From positions 25,211 to 89,210 of the forward strand of contig CAZWLP010000003.1 in NCBI GenBank assembly GCA_964634565.1: DNA of 64,000 nucleotides, in the 5' to 3' direction. The first letter of the stretch is position 1. Each line of letters starts with the position of its first letter. Made by a program: the position numbers and the translations under genes. The notes under the pieces are model-generated. The model did not search any database and was not told the origin of the DNA. It saw nothing but the letters and a program-made list of their open reading frames with translations. Shown piece after piece: positions 33,218 through 42,006 of the stretch. This DNA comes from JAUVKT01 sp964634565 (GTDB taxonomy: Bacteria; Bacteroidota; Bacteroidia; Bacteroidales; VadinHA17).

Positions 33218-33730
33218 ATGATATTAGCAAATAGCCTGGCAACACCTGCCATAGGAACTATTTTCTGGACTACATTAATCTTCGGATTACTTCTTGTGCT
33301 TTTAAGGGTGTTTGCCTGGAAGCCAATTATGGGTGCAATCAAGGAACGTGAAGATAGCATAAAAGGATCGCTGGAGGCCGCCGATGAAGCACGCAGGGAT
33401 ATGGAAAGACTGCAGGCCGATAATGAGACAATAATAAAGGAGGCCAGGAAAGAAAGAGATGCACTTATGAAGGAAGCCCGTGACTCCAGGGATAAGATGA
33501 TTGCAGAAGCAAAAAACCTGGCAAAGACTGAAGCAGACAAGATCGTTGAGAAGGCAAGAGAAGGTATTGAGAAGGAAAAATCTGCAGCTATGGCAGAGAT
33601 AAGAGACCAGGTGGCTGATTTGTCGGTTGATATAGCAGAAAAGATACTAAGGCTTAGTCTTAAAGACACTCCCGAACAGGATCGCCTTATCGATAAGCTT
33701 CTTGATGATATTGATTTGAAAAAGAATTAA
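33218..33730 (+). CDS. atpF: ATP synthase F0 subunit b
   Basis: A 170-residue subunit from the ATG at 33218: one N-terminal membrane segment (IFWTTLIFGLLLVLLRVFAW), then a long charged helix (KEREDSIKGSLEAADEARRD and onward) that forms the peripheral stalk. The open frame begins earlier, but the family start is here. It lies between atpE and atpH. Confidence 0.94.
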   Translation: MILANSLATPAIGTIFWTTLIFGLLLVLLRVFAWKPIMGAIKEREDSIKGSLEAADEARRDMERLQADNETIIKEARKERDALMKEARDSRDKMIAEAKNLAKTEADKIVEKAREGIEKEKSAAMAEIRDQVADLSVDIAEKILRLSLKDTPEQDRLIDKLLDDIDLKKN

Positions 33731-33737
33731 AATAGTA

Positions 33738-34277
33738 ATGAACGAGGGTAAAATATCAGTCAGGTATTCTAAAGCTTTATTTCTTTCAGCAAAAGATAAA
33801 GGACTTGTTGAGCAGGTAAGAAAGGATATGTTATACCTCCTTCAGCTTACCTCCCTGGAAGAGGTTAAAGAATTACTGATAAGTCCCGTAATTGAAAATA
33901 CTGTAAAAAAGAATGCCCTCGAAGCTTTATTACAAGACAAGATAGGTGAGTTGTCGATGAATATGGTAAGGCTGACGGTAAACAATAACAGGGATATGTT
34001 TCTTCCGGGTATTGCCAGGAGCTATATTAAGGCCGCCGATATATTTAACGGAGTTACAAAGGCTACATTAACAACAGCCTCAGATATCAGCGATGCGATT
34101 AAAAAGAAGATAGTTAAGCTTATAGAGGAAGGGCTTAAGACAAAGGTTGACCTGGAAGAGATTGTGGATCCGGGAATTACAGGAGGATTTATGCTTAAGG
34201 TAGAAGATACCTTTATTGATGGCAGTGTTAACTCTCAATTGCGAAAAATAAAGAAAGAACTTAAAGAAGATTTATAA
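33738..34277 (+). CDS. atpH: ATP synthase F1 subunit delta
   Basis: A 179-residue subunit with the OSCP/delta pattern: KISVRYSKALFLSAKD at the start, an all-helical N-terminal domain, and the C-terminal motif VDPGITGGFMLKVEDTFIDGSV. It joins the stalk to the alpha3-beta3 head. It begins 7 bases after atpF. Confidence 0.94.
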   Translation: MNEGKISVRYSKALFLSAKDKGLVEQVRKDMLYLLQLTSLEEVKELLISPVIENTVKKNALEALLQDKIGELSMNMVRLTVNNNRDMFLPGIARSYIKAADIFNGVTKATLTTASDISDAIKKKIVKLIEEGLKTKVDLEEIVDPGITGGFMLKVEDTFIDGSVNSQLRKIKKELKEDL

Positions 34278-34330
34278 ATATTAGTCTGGCAGTTATCTGA
34301 CAGCCATTTTAAAAAGATATAGAACAATTT

Positions 34331-35911
34331 ATGGCAAGCATTAAACCAGCAGAAGTATCGGAGATACTAAAACAGCAACTAGAAGGCATTAAAACAGGAG
34401 CCTCGCTAGAAGAAGTAGGAACAGTACTTGAAGTAGGTGATGGGATAGCCCGTTTGTACGGATTATCAAATGTTCAGTCAAACGAGCTTATTGAGTTCAA
34501 TAATGGCGTTCAGGCTATAGTTCTGAACCTTGAGGAAGATAATGTAGGAGCCGTGCTTCTTGGCCCGTCAGTGGGAATTACAGAAGGCGATATAGCAAAA
34601 AGAACGGGCAGGATTGCATCTATTAATGTTGGTGAAGGATTGCTTGGCCGGGTAGTGTCGCCAACAGGTGTTCCTCTCGATGGTAAAGGACCCATTGAAG
34701 GTGAATTGTTCGAAATGCCTTTTGAAAGAAAGGCCCCCGGGGTTATATTCCGGCAGCCGGTTAAGCAGCCTCTGCAAACAGGATTAAAGCCAATCGATGC
34801 TATGATCCCTATCGGTCGCGGACAAAGAGAACTTATTATTGGTGACAGGCAAACAGGTAAGACAGCTATAGCCATCGATACAATTATTAATCAGCGTCAG
34901 AACTATGAGAATGGCGAACCTGTATATTGTATCTATGTTGCTATTGGGCAAAAAGGATCGACCGTGGCTAATATTGCAGCCACACTTGAGGAACATGGAG
35001 CAATGGATTATACGGTGATTATTATGTCTACCGCCGCCGATCCTGCTGCCGCACAGTTTTATGCTCCTTTCGCTGGCGCAGCAATTGGTGAATTTTTCAG
35101 AGACACAGGCCGTGATGCTCTAATTGTATATGACGACCTTTCAAAACAGGCTGTATCGTACAGGGAGGTGTCTCTATTGCTTCGTCGTCCCCCCGGAAGG
35201 GAAGCTTATCCGGGCGATGTATTCTATCTTCACTCAAGACTGCTTGAGAGAGCGGCAAAGGTTATTGAATCGGACGATGTGGCAAGAAGCATGAACGACC
35301 TGCCGGAATCTATCAGGGACATGGTAAAAGGAGGAGGCTCACTTACTGCCCTGCCAATAATTGAGACACAGGCAGGTGATGTTTCAGCTTATATCCCAAC
35401 CAACGTGATATCAATCACAGATGGTCAGATATTCCTTGAGTCCGACCTTTTTAATGCAGGCGTACGACCAGCAATTAATGTGGGTATTTCAGTATCGAGA
35501 GTTGGAGGAAATGCCCAGATAAAGGCTATGAAAAAGGTTGCAGGTACCCTTAAGGTCGACCAGGCCCAGTACAGGGAACTTGAAGCATTTGCAAAGTTTG
35601 GCTCGGACCTCGATGCTACAACCAAAGCAATGCTCGATAAGGGAGCCAAGAACGTTGAGATATTAAAGCAGGGACAGTATTCTCCAATACCGGTAGAGAA
35701 ACAGGTTGCAATTATTTACTGCGGCACAAAGGGCTTGCTTAAGAAAGTTCCGGTTAATAAGGTTAAGGATTTTGAAGAACAATTTATTGAATATCTTGAG
35801 TTAAATCATAATGATGTACTTGTAACTCTGAAAAGCGGAGTAATAGATAATAGCGTTACAGATATTCTTGATAAGGTGGCTGCTGATATTTCGGCTGGAC
35901 TCGAAGAGTAA
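34331..35911 (+). CDS. atpA: ATP synthase F1 subunit alpha
   Basis: A 526-residue subunit with P-loop GDRQTGKTA, the LRRPPGREAYPGDVFYLHSR region and the alpha-type N-terminus MASIKPAEVSEILKQQLEG. It forms the non-catalytic nucleotide sites of F1. A 53-base gap separates it from atpH and 15 bases from the atpG ATG. Confidence 0.97.
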   Translation: MASIKPAEVSEILKQQLEGIKTGASLEEVGTVLEVGDGIARLYGLSNVQSNELIEFNNGVQAIVLNLEEDNVGAVLLGPSVGITEGDIAKRTGRIASINVGEGLLGRVVSPTGVPLDGKGPIEGELFEMPFERKAPGVIFRQPVKQPLQTGLKPIDAMIPIGRGQRELIIGDRQTGKTAIAIDTIINQRQNYENGEPVYCIYVAIGQKGSTVANIAATLEEHGAMDYTVIIMSTAADPAAAQFYAPFAGAAIGEFFRDTGRDALIVYDDLSKQAVSYREVSLLLRRPPGREAYPGDVFYLHSRLLERAAKVIESDDVARSMNDLPESIRDMVKGGGSLTALPIIETQAGDVSAYIPTNVISITDGQIFLESDLFNAGVRPAINVGISVSRVGGNAQIKAMKKVAGTLKVDQAQYRELEAFAKFGSDLDATTKAMLDKGAKNVEILKQGQYSPIPVEKQVAIIYCGTKGLLKKVPVNKVKDFEEQFIEYLELNHNDVLVTLKSGVIDNSVTDILDKVAADISAGLEE

Positions 35912-35926
35912 TATTTTTGATTGATT

Positions 35927-36811
35927 ATGGCTAATCTGAAGGAGATACGCACAAGACTTAATTCTGTTAAATCAACAAAGCAGATAACTTCTGCAATGAA
36001 AATGGTTGCGGCTTCAAAGTTAAGGAAAGCCCAGGATAAGATACTTCGTTTAAGACCTTATGCCGGGAAATTGCATGAGATTTTACTGGATATTAGTGCC
36101 AGGATAGATGATTCTGACGATGGAACCTCATATTCAAGACTTTCTGAGCCTGAAAGGATTTTGCTTATTGTTGTTACTTCAAATAAGGGCCTGTGCGGGG
36201 CTTTTAATTCCAATGTTATAAAGGAAACCCTTAATATCTTAAGGGAGAAGTATCGGGTTCAGGTGAGTAGTGGAAACGTTGATTTGATTACTATCGGAAA
36301 GAAGGGTGCCGATTATTTCAGAAAAAGTGTTTATAATATTGTTGAGGATCACAGCCCTGTTTTTGATGAGCTCGGATTTGAAAAGGTCAGCATTATTGCC
36401 GAAGGCGTTATGGATAGTTTTCTGAAAGGGAAGTACGACAGGGTTGAGTTTATATATAACCAGTTTAAGAACGCCGCAGTACAAATACTGACAAACGAAC
36501 AGTTCCTTCCCGTTGTAAATAATACCGATAAGGACGAATCTGAATCTCCTGCAGATTATATTTATGAGCCCGGCAAGGAGGAGATAATTAAGGAATTGAT
36601 ACCTAAAACACTGAAGGTGCAGTTTTATAAAAATGTGCTTGACTCTTATGTCGCCGAGCACGGGGCACGGATGACGGCCATGCATATGGCTACTGATAAC
36701 GCTACTGAGATTATCAGAGATCTTACTCTCGAATATAATAAGGCCCGACAGGCATCCATTACTAACCAGATACTTGAGGTAGTAAGTGGAGCCGAAGCAT
36801 TAAACGGATAA
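35927..36811 (+). CDS. atpG: ATP synthase F1 subunit gamma
   Basis: A 294-residue subunit with the gamma signature at both ends: KEIRTRLNSVKSTKQITSAM at the start and the C-terminal SITNQILEVVSGAEAL. It is the central rotor shaft. The ATG at 35927 is preferred to the TTG six bases earlier. It ends one base before the polyprenyl synthetase gene. Confidence 0.96.
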   Translation: MANLKEIRTRLNSVKSTKQITSAMKMVAASKLRKAQDKILRLRPYAGKLHEILLDISARIDDSDDGTSYSRLSEPERILLIVVTSNKGLCGAFNSNVIKETLNILREKYRVQVSSGNVDLITIGKKGADYFRKSVYNIVEDHSPVFDELGFEKVSIIAEGVMDSFLKGKYDRVEFIYNQFKNAAVQILTNEQFLPVVNNTDKDESESPADYIYEPGKEEIIKELIPKTLKVQFYKNVLDSYVAEHGARMTAMHMATDNATEIIRDLTLEYNKARQASITNQILEVVSGAEALNG

Positions 36812-36812
36812 T

Positions 36813-37787
36813 ATGTATACCCGCGAAGAGCTTAAAGATATAGTCAACAGGGCAATACTCAATATTACTTTTGAGGATGGAGCTGACAGGCTTTATGAGC
36901 CGGTTAAGTATATCCTGTCGAGTGGAGGGAAAAGGATAAGGCCCGTTATGACCCTGATGGCCTGTAACCTGTTTAGCGACAGTATAGATAGTGCCATTGT
37001 GCCATCAGTCGGACTCGAAGTGTTTCATAATTTTACACTGGTTCATGATGATATAATGGACAGGTCGGTACTTAGAAGGGGATCTGAAACTGTTCATAAG
37101 AAATGGAACGAAAGTCAGGCCATCCTTTCGGGTGATGTTATGGCTTTTGTGGCAAATGATTGTATTGCACAGGCCCCTGCCGTATGTATGCCCGAGGTGC
37201 TGAGAATCTATAATAAGCTGGCACGGGAGGTGTGCATGGGTCAGCAGATGGATATGGACTTTGAAACTACACCCTATGTTTCGCACAATGACTATCTCAG
37301 GATGGTAGAGCTGAAAACTGCTGTCTTAATAGCAGGTTCGCTTAAGATAGGCGCTCTTATTGGCGGGGCAAATAAAACGGATGGTGACTTGATTTATTCA
37401 TTCGGACAAAACCTGGGACTTGCTTTCCAGGTGCAGGATGATATTCTTGATACCTTCGGAGATCCTCAGATATTCGGGAAAAAGATTGGTGGCGATATTG
37501 TTGCTAATAAGAAAACTCTTCTTCTTATAAAGGCTTATGAGCTGGCATCCGGAGCGCCACTTAAGAGGCTTAAAGAACTTTTTGGTAACGATGATATTGA
37601 TCCCGGAGAAAAGATTGAGTCGGTTAAAACAATCTATAACGATCTTGGCATAAAGCAGTGGGCCGAAGATCTGTCGCGCCAGTATATAGACAGGGCTTTT
37701 ATTTCTCTGGATTCAATCCCTCTTACTCCTGCACGAAAGGAAATTCTTCAGAAACTGGCAGGCGATCTTATTGGCAGAAGGCGCTAG
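36813..37787 (+). CDS. Polyprenyl diphosphate synthase
   Basis: A 324-residue trans-prenyltransferase with both Asp-rich motifs, LVHDDIMDRS and FQVQDDILDTFG, and the GGKRIRP motif near the N-terminus. It elongates isoprenoid diphosphates, probably to the quinone side chain (IspB-like); chain length cannot be set from sequence alone. It is coupled to atpG (1-base gap), linking quinone precursor and ATP synthase genes. Its stop overlaps the convergent barrel gene by 4 bases. Confidence 0.92.
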   Translation: MYTREELKDIVNRAILNITFEDGADRLYEPVKYILSSGGKRIRPVMTLMACNLFSDSIDSAIVPSVGLEVFHNFTLVHDDIMDRSVLRRGSETVHKKWNESQAILSGDVMAFVANDCIAQAPAVCMPEVLRIYNKLAREVCMGQQMDMDFETTPYVSHNDYLRMVELKTAVLIAGSLKIGALIGGANKTDGDLIYSFGQNLGLAFQVQDDILDTFGDPQIFGKKIGGDIVANKKTLLLIKAYELASGAPLKRLKELFGNDDIDPGEKIESVKTIYNDLGIKQWAEDLSRQYIDRAFISLDSIPLTPARKEILQKLAGDLIGRRR

Positions 37788-38416
37788 TATCCGGATTCCC
37801 TTCCTTCTTTATTTTTCAGATATTCCATATTTATCAGGATACCTGCAGTAGCAATACCCCTGAGTTTTATACCTGCTGCAGGGTGATCAAAAAGAACTGC
37901 CCGGGCCTCGAAGAACAGGTCAAACTCATCCCTTATTTTCCAGTATCCTCCTGCCCCCATATTAAGTCCAAGAGCTGTGTTGGTCGTAACATCTGATGTT
38001 GATTCACCTCCATCAATTTCATATACCCACTTGTTTTGTGCGTAGAGAATATTGATACCAGCCAGGGCATATATTTCGTACTTATCAAGATAATTAACTA
38101 CGTAGTGCCCGTCAATATCCAGTGAGTAGCCTGAAATAGTTGTTTTACTTGAAGAAAACTGATCTTCAACCTTGTTAATATTCGGCATATAAATATTAAA
38201 TCGGGGTACAATATGAAAAGGGAGGTTAACCTCATATATTGCAGTGACCGATAAGACCGGATTTTTTAATTTATGAGTCGGTGCATCAGCTGTTTCATTG
38301 TTGAATACATACCTGTAGTCATAACCCAGCGAAGCACCTATCTTAGTAAACTGTCCCATGGAGGCCGGGATAATAAATAAAAGTAAAAGGAAAGAAAGAA
38401 GAATTTTTTTCACCAT
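37784..38416 (-). CDS. Outer-membrane beta-barrel protein (PorT-like)
   Basis: A 210-residue protein from the ATG at 38416, with a signal peptide ending IIPASMGQ near residue 21. Strand-rich sequence follows, including LSVTAIYEVNLPFHIVPRFN and LAGINILYAQNKW, typical of small Bacteroidota barrels. The -7 element at 38443-38450 excludes an upstream in-frame start. It lies on the opposite strand and splits atpDC from the other ATP synthase genes. Function is unknown. Confidence 0.7.
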   Translation of the reverse strand: MVKKILLSFLLLLFIIPASMGQFTKIGASLGYDYRYVFNNETADAPTHKLKNPVLSVTAIYEVNLPFHIVPRFNIYMPNINKVEDQFSSSKTTISGYSLDIDGHYVVNYLDKYEIYALAGINILYAQNKWVYEIDGGESTSDVTTNTALGLNMGAGGYWKIRDEFDLFFEARAVLFDHPAAGIKLRGIATAGILINMEYLKNKEGRESGY

Positions 38417-38442
38417 TTTTAAATAGTTAAACTTAATCCGGT

Positions 38443-38450
38443 CAAATTTA
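38443..38450 (-). promoter_or_regulatory. -7 promoter element of the PorT-like gene
   Basis: The minus strand reads TAAATTTG (exact TAnnTTTG), 26 bases before the ATG at 38416. It is divergent from the atpD promoter about 80 bases away. Confidence 0.5.
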
Positions 38451-38528
38451 ATATTTCTTCTACTTATTCCAAAGGTCTTATAAGCCATAATATCTTGGTA
38501 TAGTACCATCTGTAATAGTAAAATTTAT

Positions 38529-38536
38529 TAAATTTG
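38529..38536 (+). promoter_or_regulatory. -7 promoter element of atpDC
   Basis: TAAATTTG, an exact TAnnTTTG match, 26 bases before the atpD ATG. It indicates that atpDC is transcribed separately from atpBEFHAG. Confidence 0.55.
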
Positions 38537-38562
38537 TACACTTATAACAAAAAGTAAATAAT

Positions 38563-40235
38563 ATGTCGAAAAACACAGGAGTTATCAGTCAGGTAATCGG
38601 ACCTGTAATTGATGTGACATTTGAAGGAGAGGGGTCACAACTTCNNNNNNNNNNNNNNNNNNNNNNNNNNNNNNNNNNNNNNNNNNNNNNNNNNNNNNNN
38701 NNNNNNNNNNNNNNNNNNNNNNNNNNNNNNNNNNNNNNNNNNNNCAGGTAATCGGACCTGTAATTGATGTGACATTTGAAGGAGAGGGGTCACAACTTCC
38801 AAATATTTACGATGCTCTTGAAATAAAAAGAGACGACGGCACAACACTTGTTGTGGAATGCCAGCAGGATATCGGTGAAAATACTGTTCGTGCAGTTGCG
38901 ATGGATACAACAGACGGACTTAGAAGGGGCATGGAGGTAATTGCAACCGGGTCGCCAATAGTAATGCCAATAGGCGAACAAATAAAAGGTCGCCTGATGA
39001 ATGTTACGGGCAACCCCATAGATGGCATTGGCGATTTACCAAAGGATGGAGGTTATGAGATACATCGCGATCCGCCGAAATTTGAGGATCTTTCGACAGA
39101 AAAGGAAGTGCTCTATACAGGAATCAAGGTTATTGACCTTATTGAGCCCTATTCAAAGGGTGGTAAAATTGGATTATTTGGTGGTGCTGGAGTAGGCAAA
39201 ACAGTTGTTATACTCGAACTGATAAATAATATAGCAAAGTCATATTCAGGTTTATCTGTCTTTGCAGGAGTGGGAGAGCGTACCCGTGAGGGGAACGACC
39301 TTCTGCGTGAGATGCTTGAGGCAGGAGTTATTAATTATGGTAAGGAGTTTCTGAAAGATATGGAAGCAGGAGGATGGGACCTTTCCAAGGTAGATCCTGA
39401 GGCTCTTAAGGAATCAAAGCTGGCCCTTGTTTTTGGCCAGATGAATGAACCCCCCGGAGCTCGTTTGCGGGTAGCCCTTTCTGGTCTTACTGTAGCTGAG
39501 CATTTCAGGGATGGTGATAAAAAAGGTGAAGGAGGAGGAAGAGATATTTTATTCTTTATGGATAATGTTTTCCGTTTTACCCAGGCCGGAGCAGAAGTCT
39601 CGGCTCTCCTCGGAAGGATGCCTTCGGCTGTTGGATATCAACCTACACTGGCGTCTGAAATGGGAATTATGCAGGAGAGGATTACTTCTACAAGACATGG
39701 CTCAATAACATCTGTTCAGGCTGTATATGTGCCTGCTGATGACCTTACCGACCCGGCCCCGGCCACAACATTTTCCCACCTCGATGCCACAACTGTTCTG
39801 AGCCGAAAAATTTCAGAGCTTGGAATTTATCCTGCGGTTGATCCGCTTGATTCCTCTTCAAGGATATTAACTCCCGATGTAGTTGGTGATGCTCACTATA
39901 ATTGCGCCCAGAGAGTTAAGGAAATTCTTCAGAGATATAACGAGTTGCAGGATATTATTGCCATTCTTGGGATGGATGAACTTTCGGAAGAGGATAAACA
40001 ATCTGTTCACAGGGCCAGAAGGGTGCAGAGATTCCTTTCACAGCCCTTCCATGTAGCTGAACAGTTTACAGGTATTGAAGGGAAACTGGTTTCTATCGAG
40101 GATACAATAAAAGGCTTTAATATGATTATCGACGGCGAAGTTGATAAATATCCTGAAGCAGCATTTATGCTTGTGGGAACCATAGAAGAGGCTATTGAAA
40201 AGGGAGAGAGACTCCTGGCCGAATCAGCAGAATAA
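38563..40235 (+). CDS. atpD: ATP synthase F1 subunit beta (interrupted by an assembly gap)
   Basis: The beta subunit starts at ATG 38563 (MSKNTGVISQVIGPVIDV). It is then broken by 100 N (38645-38744), after which the preceding 55 bases are repeated exactly. Removing the N run and one copy joins 38644 to 38800 in frame and gives a normal protein of 505 residues. Motifs: P-loop GGAGVGKTV, GERTREGND, and a Bacteroidota-type insertion (INYGKEFLKDMEAGGWDLSK). The enzyme makes ATP at the F1 head. It is not a biological frameshift or duplication. Confidence 0.95.
38645..38744. other. Assembly gap, 100 N, with duplicated 55-bp flank
   Basis: Exactly 100 N. The 55 bases before it (38590-38644) are identical to the 55 bases after it (38745-38799). 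The two contigs overlap, so the true gap length is zero and 155 bases here are artefact. Confidence 0.95.
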
Positions 40236-40252
40236 AACTAAACAATGTTATT

Positions 40253-40504
40253 GTGTATATCGAAATAATAACACCAGATAAAACCATCTTTGAAGGCGAG
40301 GTGAAAACTGCCAGAATCCCGGGTAAAAAAGGATCCTTCCAGGTATTAAGCGATCATGCACCAATAGTATCAACTCTCGATAAGGGTCCGATAATTCTTG
40401 TTGGAATGAATGATTCAGAAACAATTTATGAAGCCGATGGGGGAGTTATTGAATTGCACAAAAACAAAATTATCCTGCTGGTTGAAAAGATAATCGAAAG
40501 CTAG
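40253..40504 (+). CDS. atpC: ATP synthase F1 subunit epsilon (short form)
   Basis: An 83-residue subunit starting GTG, 17 bases after atpD. It has the beta-sandwich of epsilon (IEIITPDKTIFEGEVKTARI, VLSDHAPIVSTL) but ends at that domain, without the C-terminal helical hairpin that inhibits ATP hydrolysis in many bacteria. The short form is common in Bacteroidota. Confidence 0.93.
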   Translation: MYIEIITPDKTIFEGEVKTARIPGKKGSFQVLSDHAPIVSTLDKGPIILVGMNDSETIYEADGGVIELHKNKIILLVEKIIES

Positions 40505-40534
40505 ATACAAAATCTTTATATTAATAAAATTCCG

Positions 40535-40556
40535 GGGTAGTTGCATGCAACAACCC
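40535..40556. repeat. Inverted repeat between atpC and the decarboxylase gene
   Basis: GGGT-A-GTTGCA / TGCAAC-A-ACCC: a 22-bp dyad with one A-A mismatch on each arm. It lies 30 bases after the atpC stop and 34 bases before the next ATG. There is no T run, so a terminator is doubtful; an operator for the decarboxylase gene is equally possible. Confidence 0.4.
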
Positions 40557-40590
40557 TATATCGTATAAGGCCTAATCAATCTTGTATATT

Positions 40591-42006
40591 ATGAACCCAA
40601 AAGAATTCAGAGAACAGGGGTATAAGATAGTCGACTGGATAGCCGCTTATATGGAAAATATTGAAGATTATCCTGTTAAGTCAAAATCCAGACCCGGTGA
40701 AATCTTTAATTTATTACCTCCTCTGCCTCCATTTGGCCCGGAGACGATGGATGATATTATAAAAGATTTTCAGGATATTATATTACCCGGGATCAGTCAC
40801 TGGCAAAGTCCTAATTTCTTTGCATATTTCCCGGCAAATAACTCCGGACCATCAGTGCTGGCTGAAATGCTTACTGCAGCAATGGGAACCCAATGTATGA
40901 TATGGGAGACCTCTCCTGCAGCAGCAGAGCTTGAAGAGAGGGTTCTTAACTGGCTCAGGGATACCATGGGTTTGCCATCCTGTTTTGAGGGAGTAATACA
41001 GGATACCGCTTCGGGAGCTACCCTGGCTGCAATAATTACGGCGCGCGAAAAGGTTACCGACTTTAATATTAACCGGCAGGGAACGACAGATAAGGGAAGC
41101 TTAAGGGTTTATTGCTCAAAGCAAACTCATTCATCTGTCGATAAGGCTGTAAAAATAGCAGGTATAGGAATCGAAAACCTTGTAAAGGTTGATGTGGATG
41201 ATAAGTATGCTATGCGTAGCGACTCTCTGAGGGAAGCCGTTAAACAGGATATAGCGGCAGGTTATACCCCCTGTTGTGTTATTGCAAGTCTCGGTACAAC
41301 AGGAACAACAGCAATCGATCCGCTTAGAGAGATAGGCGAGATATGTAATGAATTCGGTATCTGGATGCATGTAGATGCCGCACTGGCCGGAACGGCTCTG
41401 ATACTGCCTGAGTATAGCTGGATGATAGAGGGAAAGGAATATATAGACAGTTTCGTTTTTAATCCCCATAAATGGATGTTTACCAACTTCGACTGCTCGG
41501 TTTATTTTGTCAGGGATGCAGATATATTAATAAAAACCTTCGAGATTTTACCTGAGTATCTTAAAACACGAACAAGAGGTGAGGTAAACGACTATCGCGA
41601 CTGGGGGATACCACTGGGAAGACGATTCAGAGCTCTGAAATTATGGTTTGTAATAAGGTATTACGGACTTGAGAATCTGATGGATAAAGTGAGAGGACAT
41701 ATAAGCTTTGCATCATCACTGGCAGAGATGATTGAAAAATCAGAAGATTTTGAACTTATGGCTCCCGTCCCTCTTAATACGGTGGCTTTCAGGTATAAGC
41801 CCGTAAATATAGAAGAGGCAGAGTTGAATGAAATTAACGAGAGGCTTAATCATAAACTGAATGATTCGGGTAAAATTTACCTTACCCATACCAGCCTGAA
41901 CGGCAAATATGTTTTAAGGATGGTTACTTCTCAGACAAATGTCACAATGAAGCATATTCATAATGCCTGGAAGCTGATACAGGACTATGCCGCCGGGCTT
42001 GTTTAA
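40591..42006 (+). CDS. PLP-dependent decarboxylase, aromatic-L-amino-acid group
   Basis: A 471-residue group II decarboxylase starting MNPKEFREQGYKIVDWIAAY, the usual start of the aromatic amino acid/tyrosine decarboxylase family. Motifs are SHWQSPNFFAYFPANNS, the PLP-binding Lys294 in NPHKWM, and HVDAALAGTA. Members convert Trp, Tyr, Phe or DOPA to the amine; the substrate here cannot be told from sequence alone. The ATG at 40591 is preferred over TTG 40582. Its stop overlaps the convergent peptidase gene by 4 bases. It could be co-transcribed with atpDC unless the dyad between them interferes. Confidence 0.88.
   Translation: MNPKEFREQGYKIVDWIAAYMENIEDYPVKSKSRPGEIFNLLPPLPPFGPETMDDIIKDFQDIILPGISHWQSPNFFAYFPANNSGPSVLAEMLTAAMGTQCMIWETSPAAAELEERVLNWLRDTMGLPSCFEGVIQDTASGATLAAIITAREKVTDFNINRQGTTDKGSLRVYCSKQTHSSVDKAVKIAGIGIENLVKVDVDDKYAMRSDSLREAVKQDIAAGYTPCCVIASLGTTGTTAIDPLREIGEICNEFGIWMHVDAALAGTALILPEYSWMIEGKEYIDSFVFNPHKWMFTNFDCSVYFVRDADILIKTFEILPEYLKTRTRGEVNDYRDWGIPLGRRFRALKLWFVIRYYGLENLMDKVRGHISFASSLAEMIEKSEDFELMAPVPLNTVAFRYKPVNIEEAELNEINERLNHKLNDSGKIYLTHTSLNGKYVLRMVTSQTNVTMKHIHNAWKLIQDYAAGLV

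Noticed and set aside
32875..33669. Long minus-strand open frame opposite atpE and atpF
   Set aside because: It is the antisense shadow of two clear ATP synthase genes and has low-complexity Ser/Ala/Ile-rich translation.
38590..38799. A 55-bp perfect direct repeat inside atpD, and a similar one at 48768-48977
   Set aside because: Each pair flanks exactly 100 N and is best explained by overlapping contigs, not by a biological repeat or duplication.
40535..40556. Terminator after atpC
   Set aside because: The dyad is good, but no T tract follows on either strand, so it is listed only as an inverted repeat.
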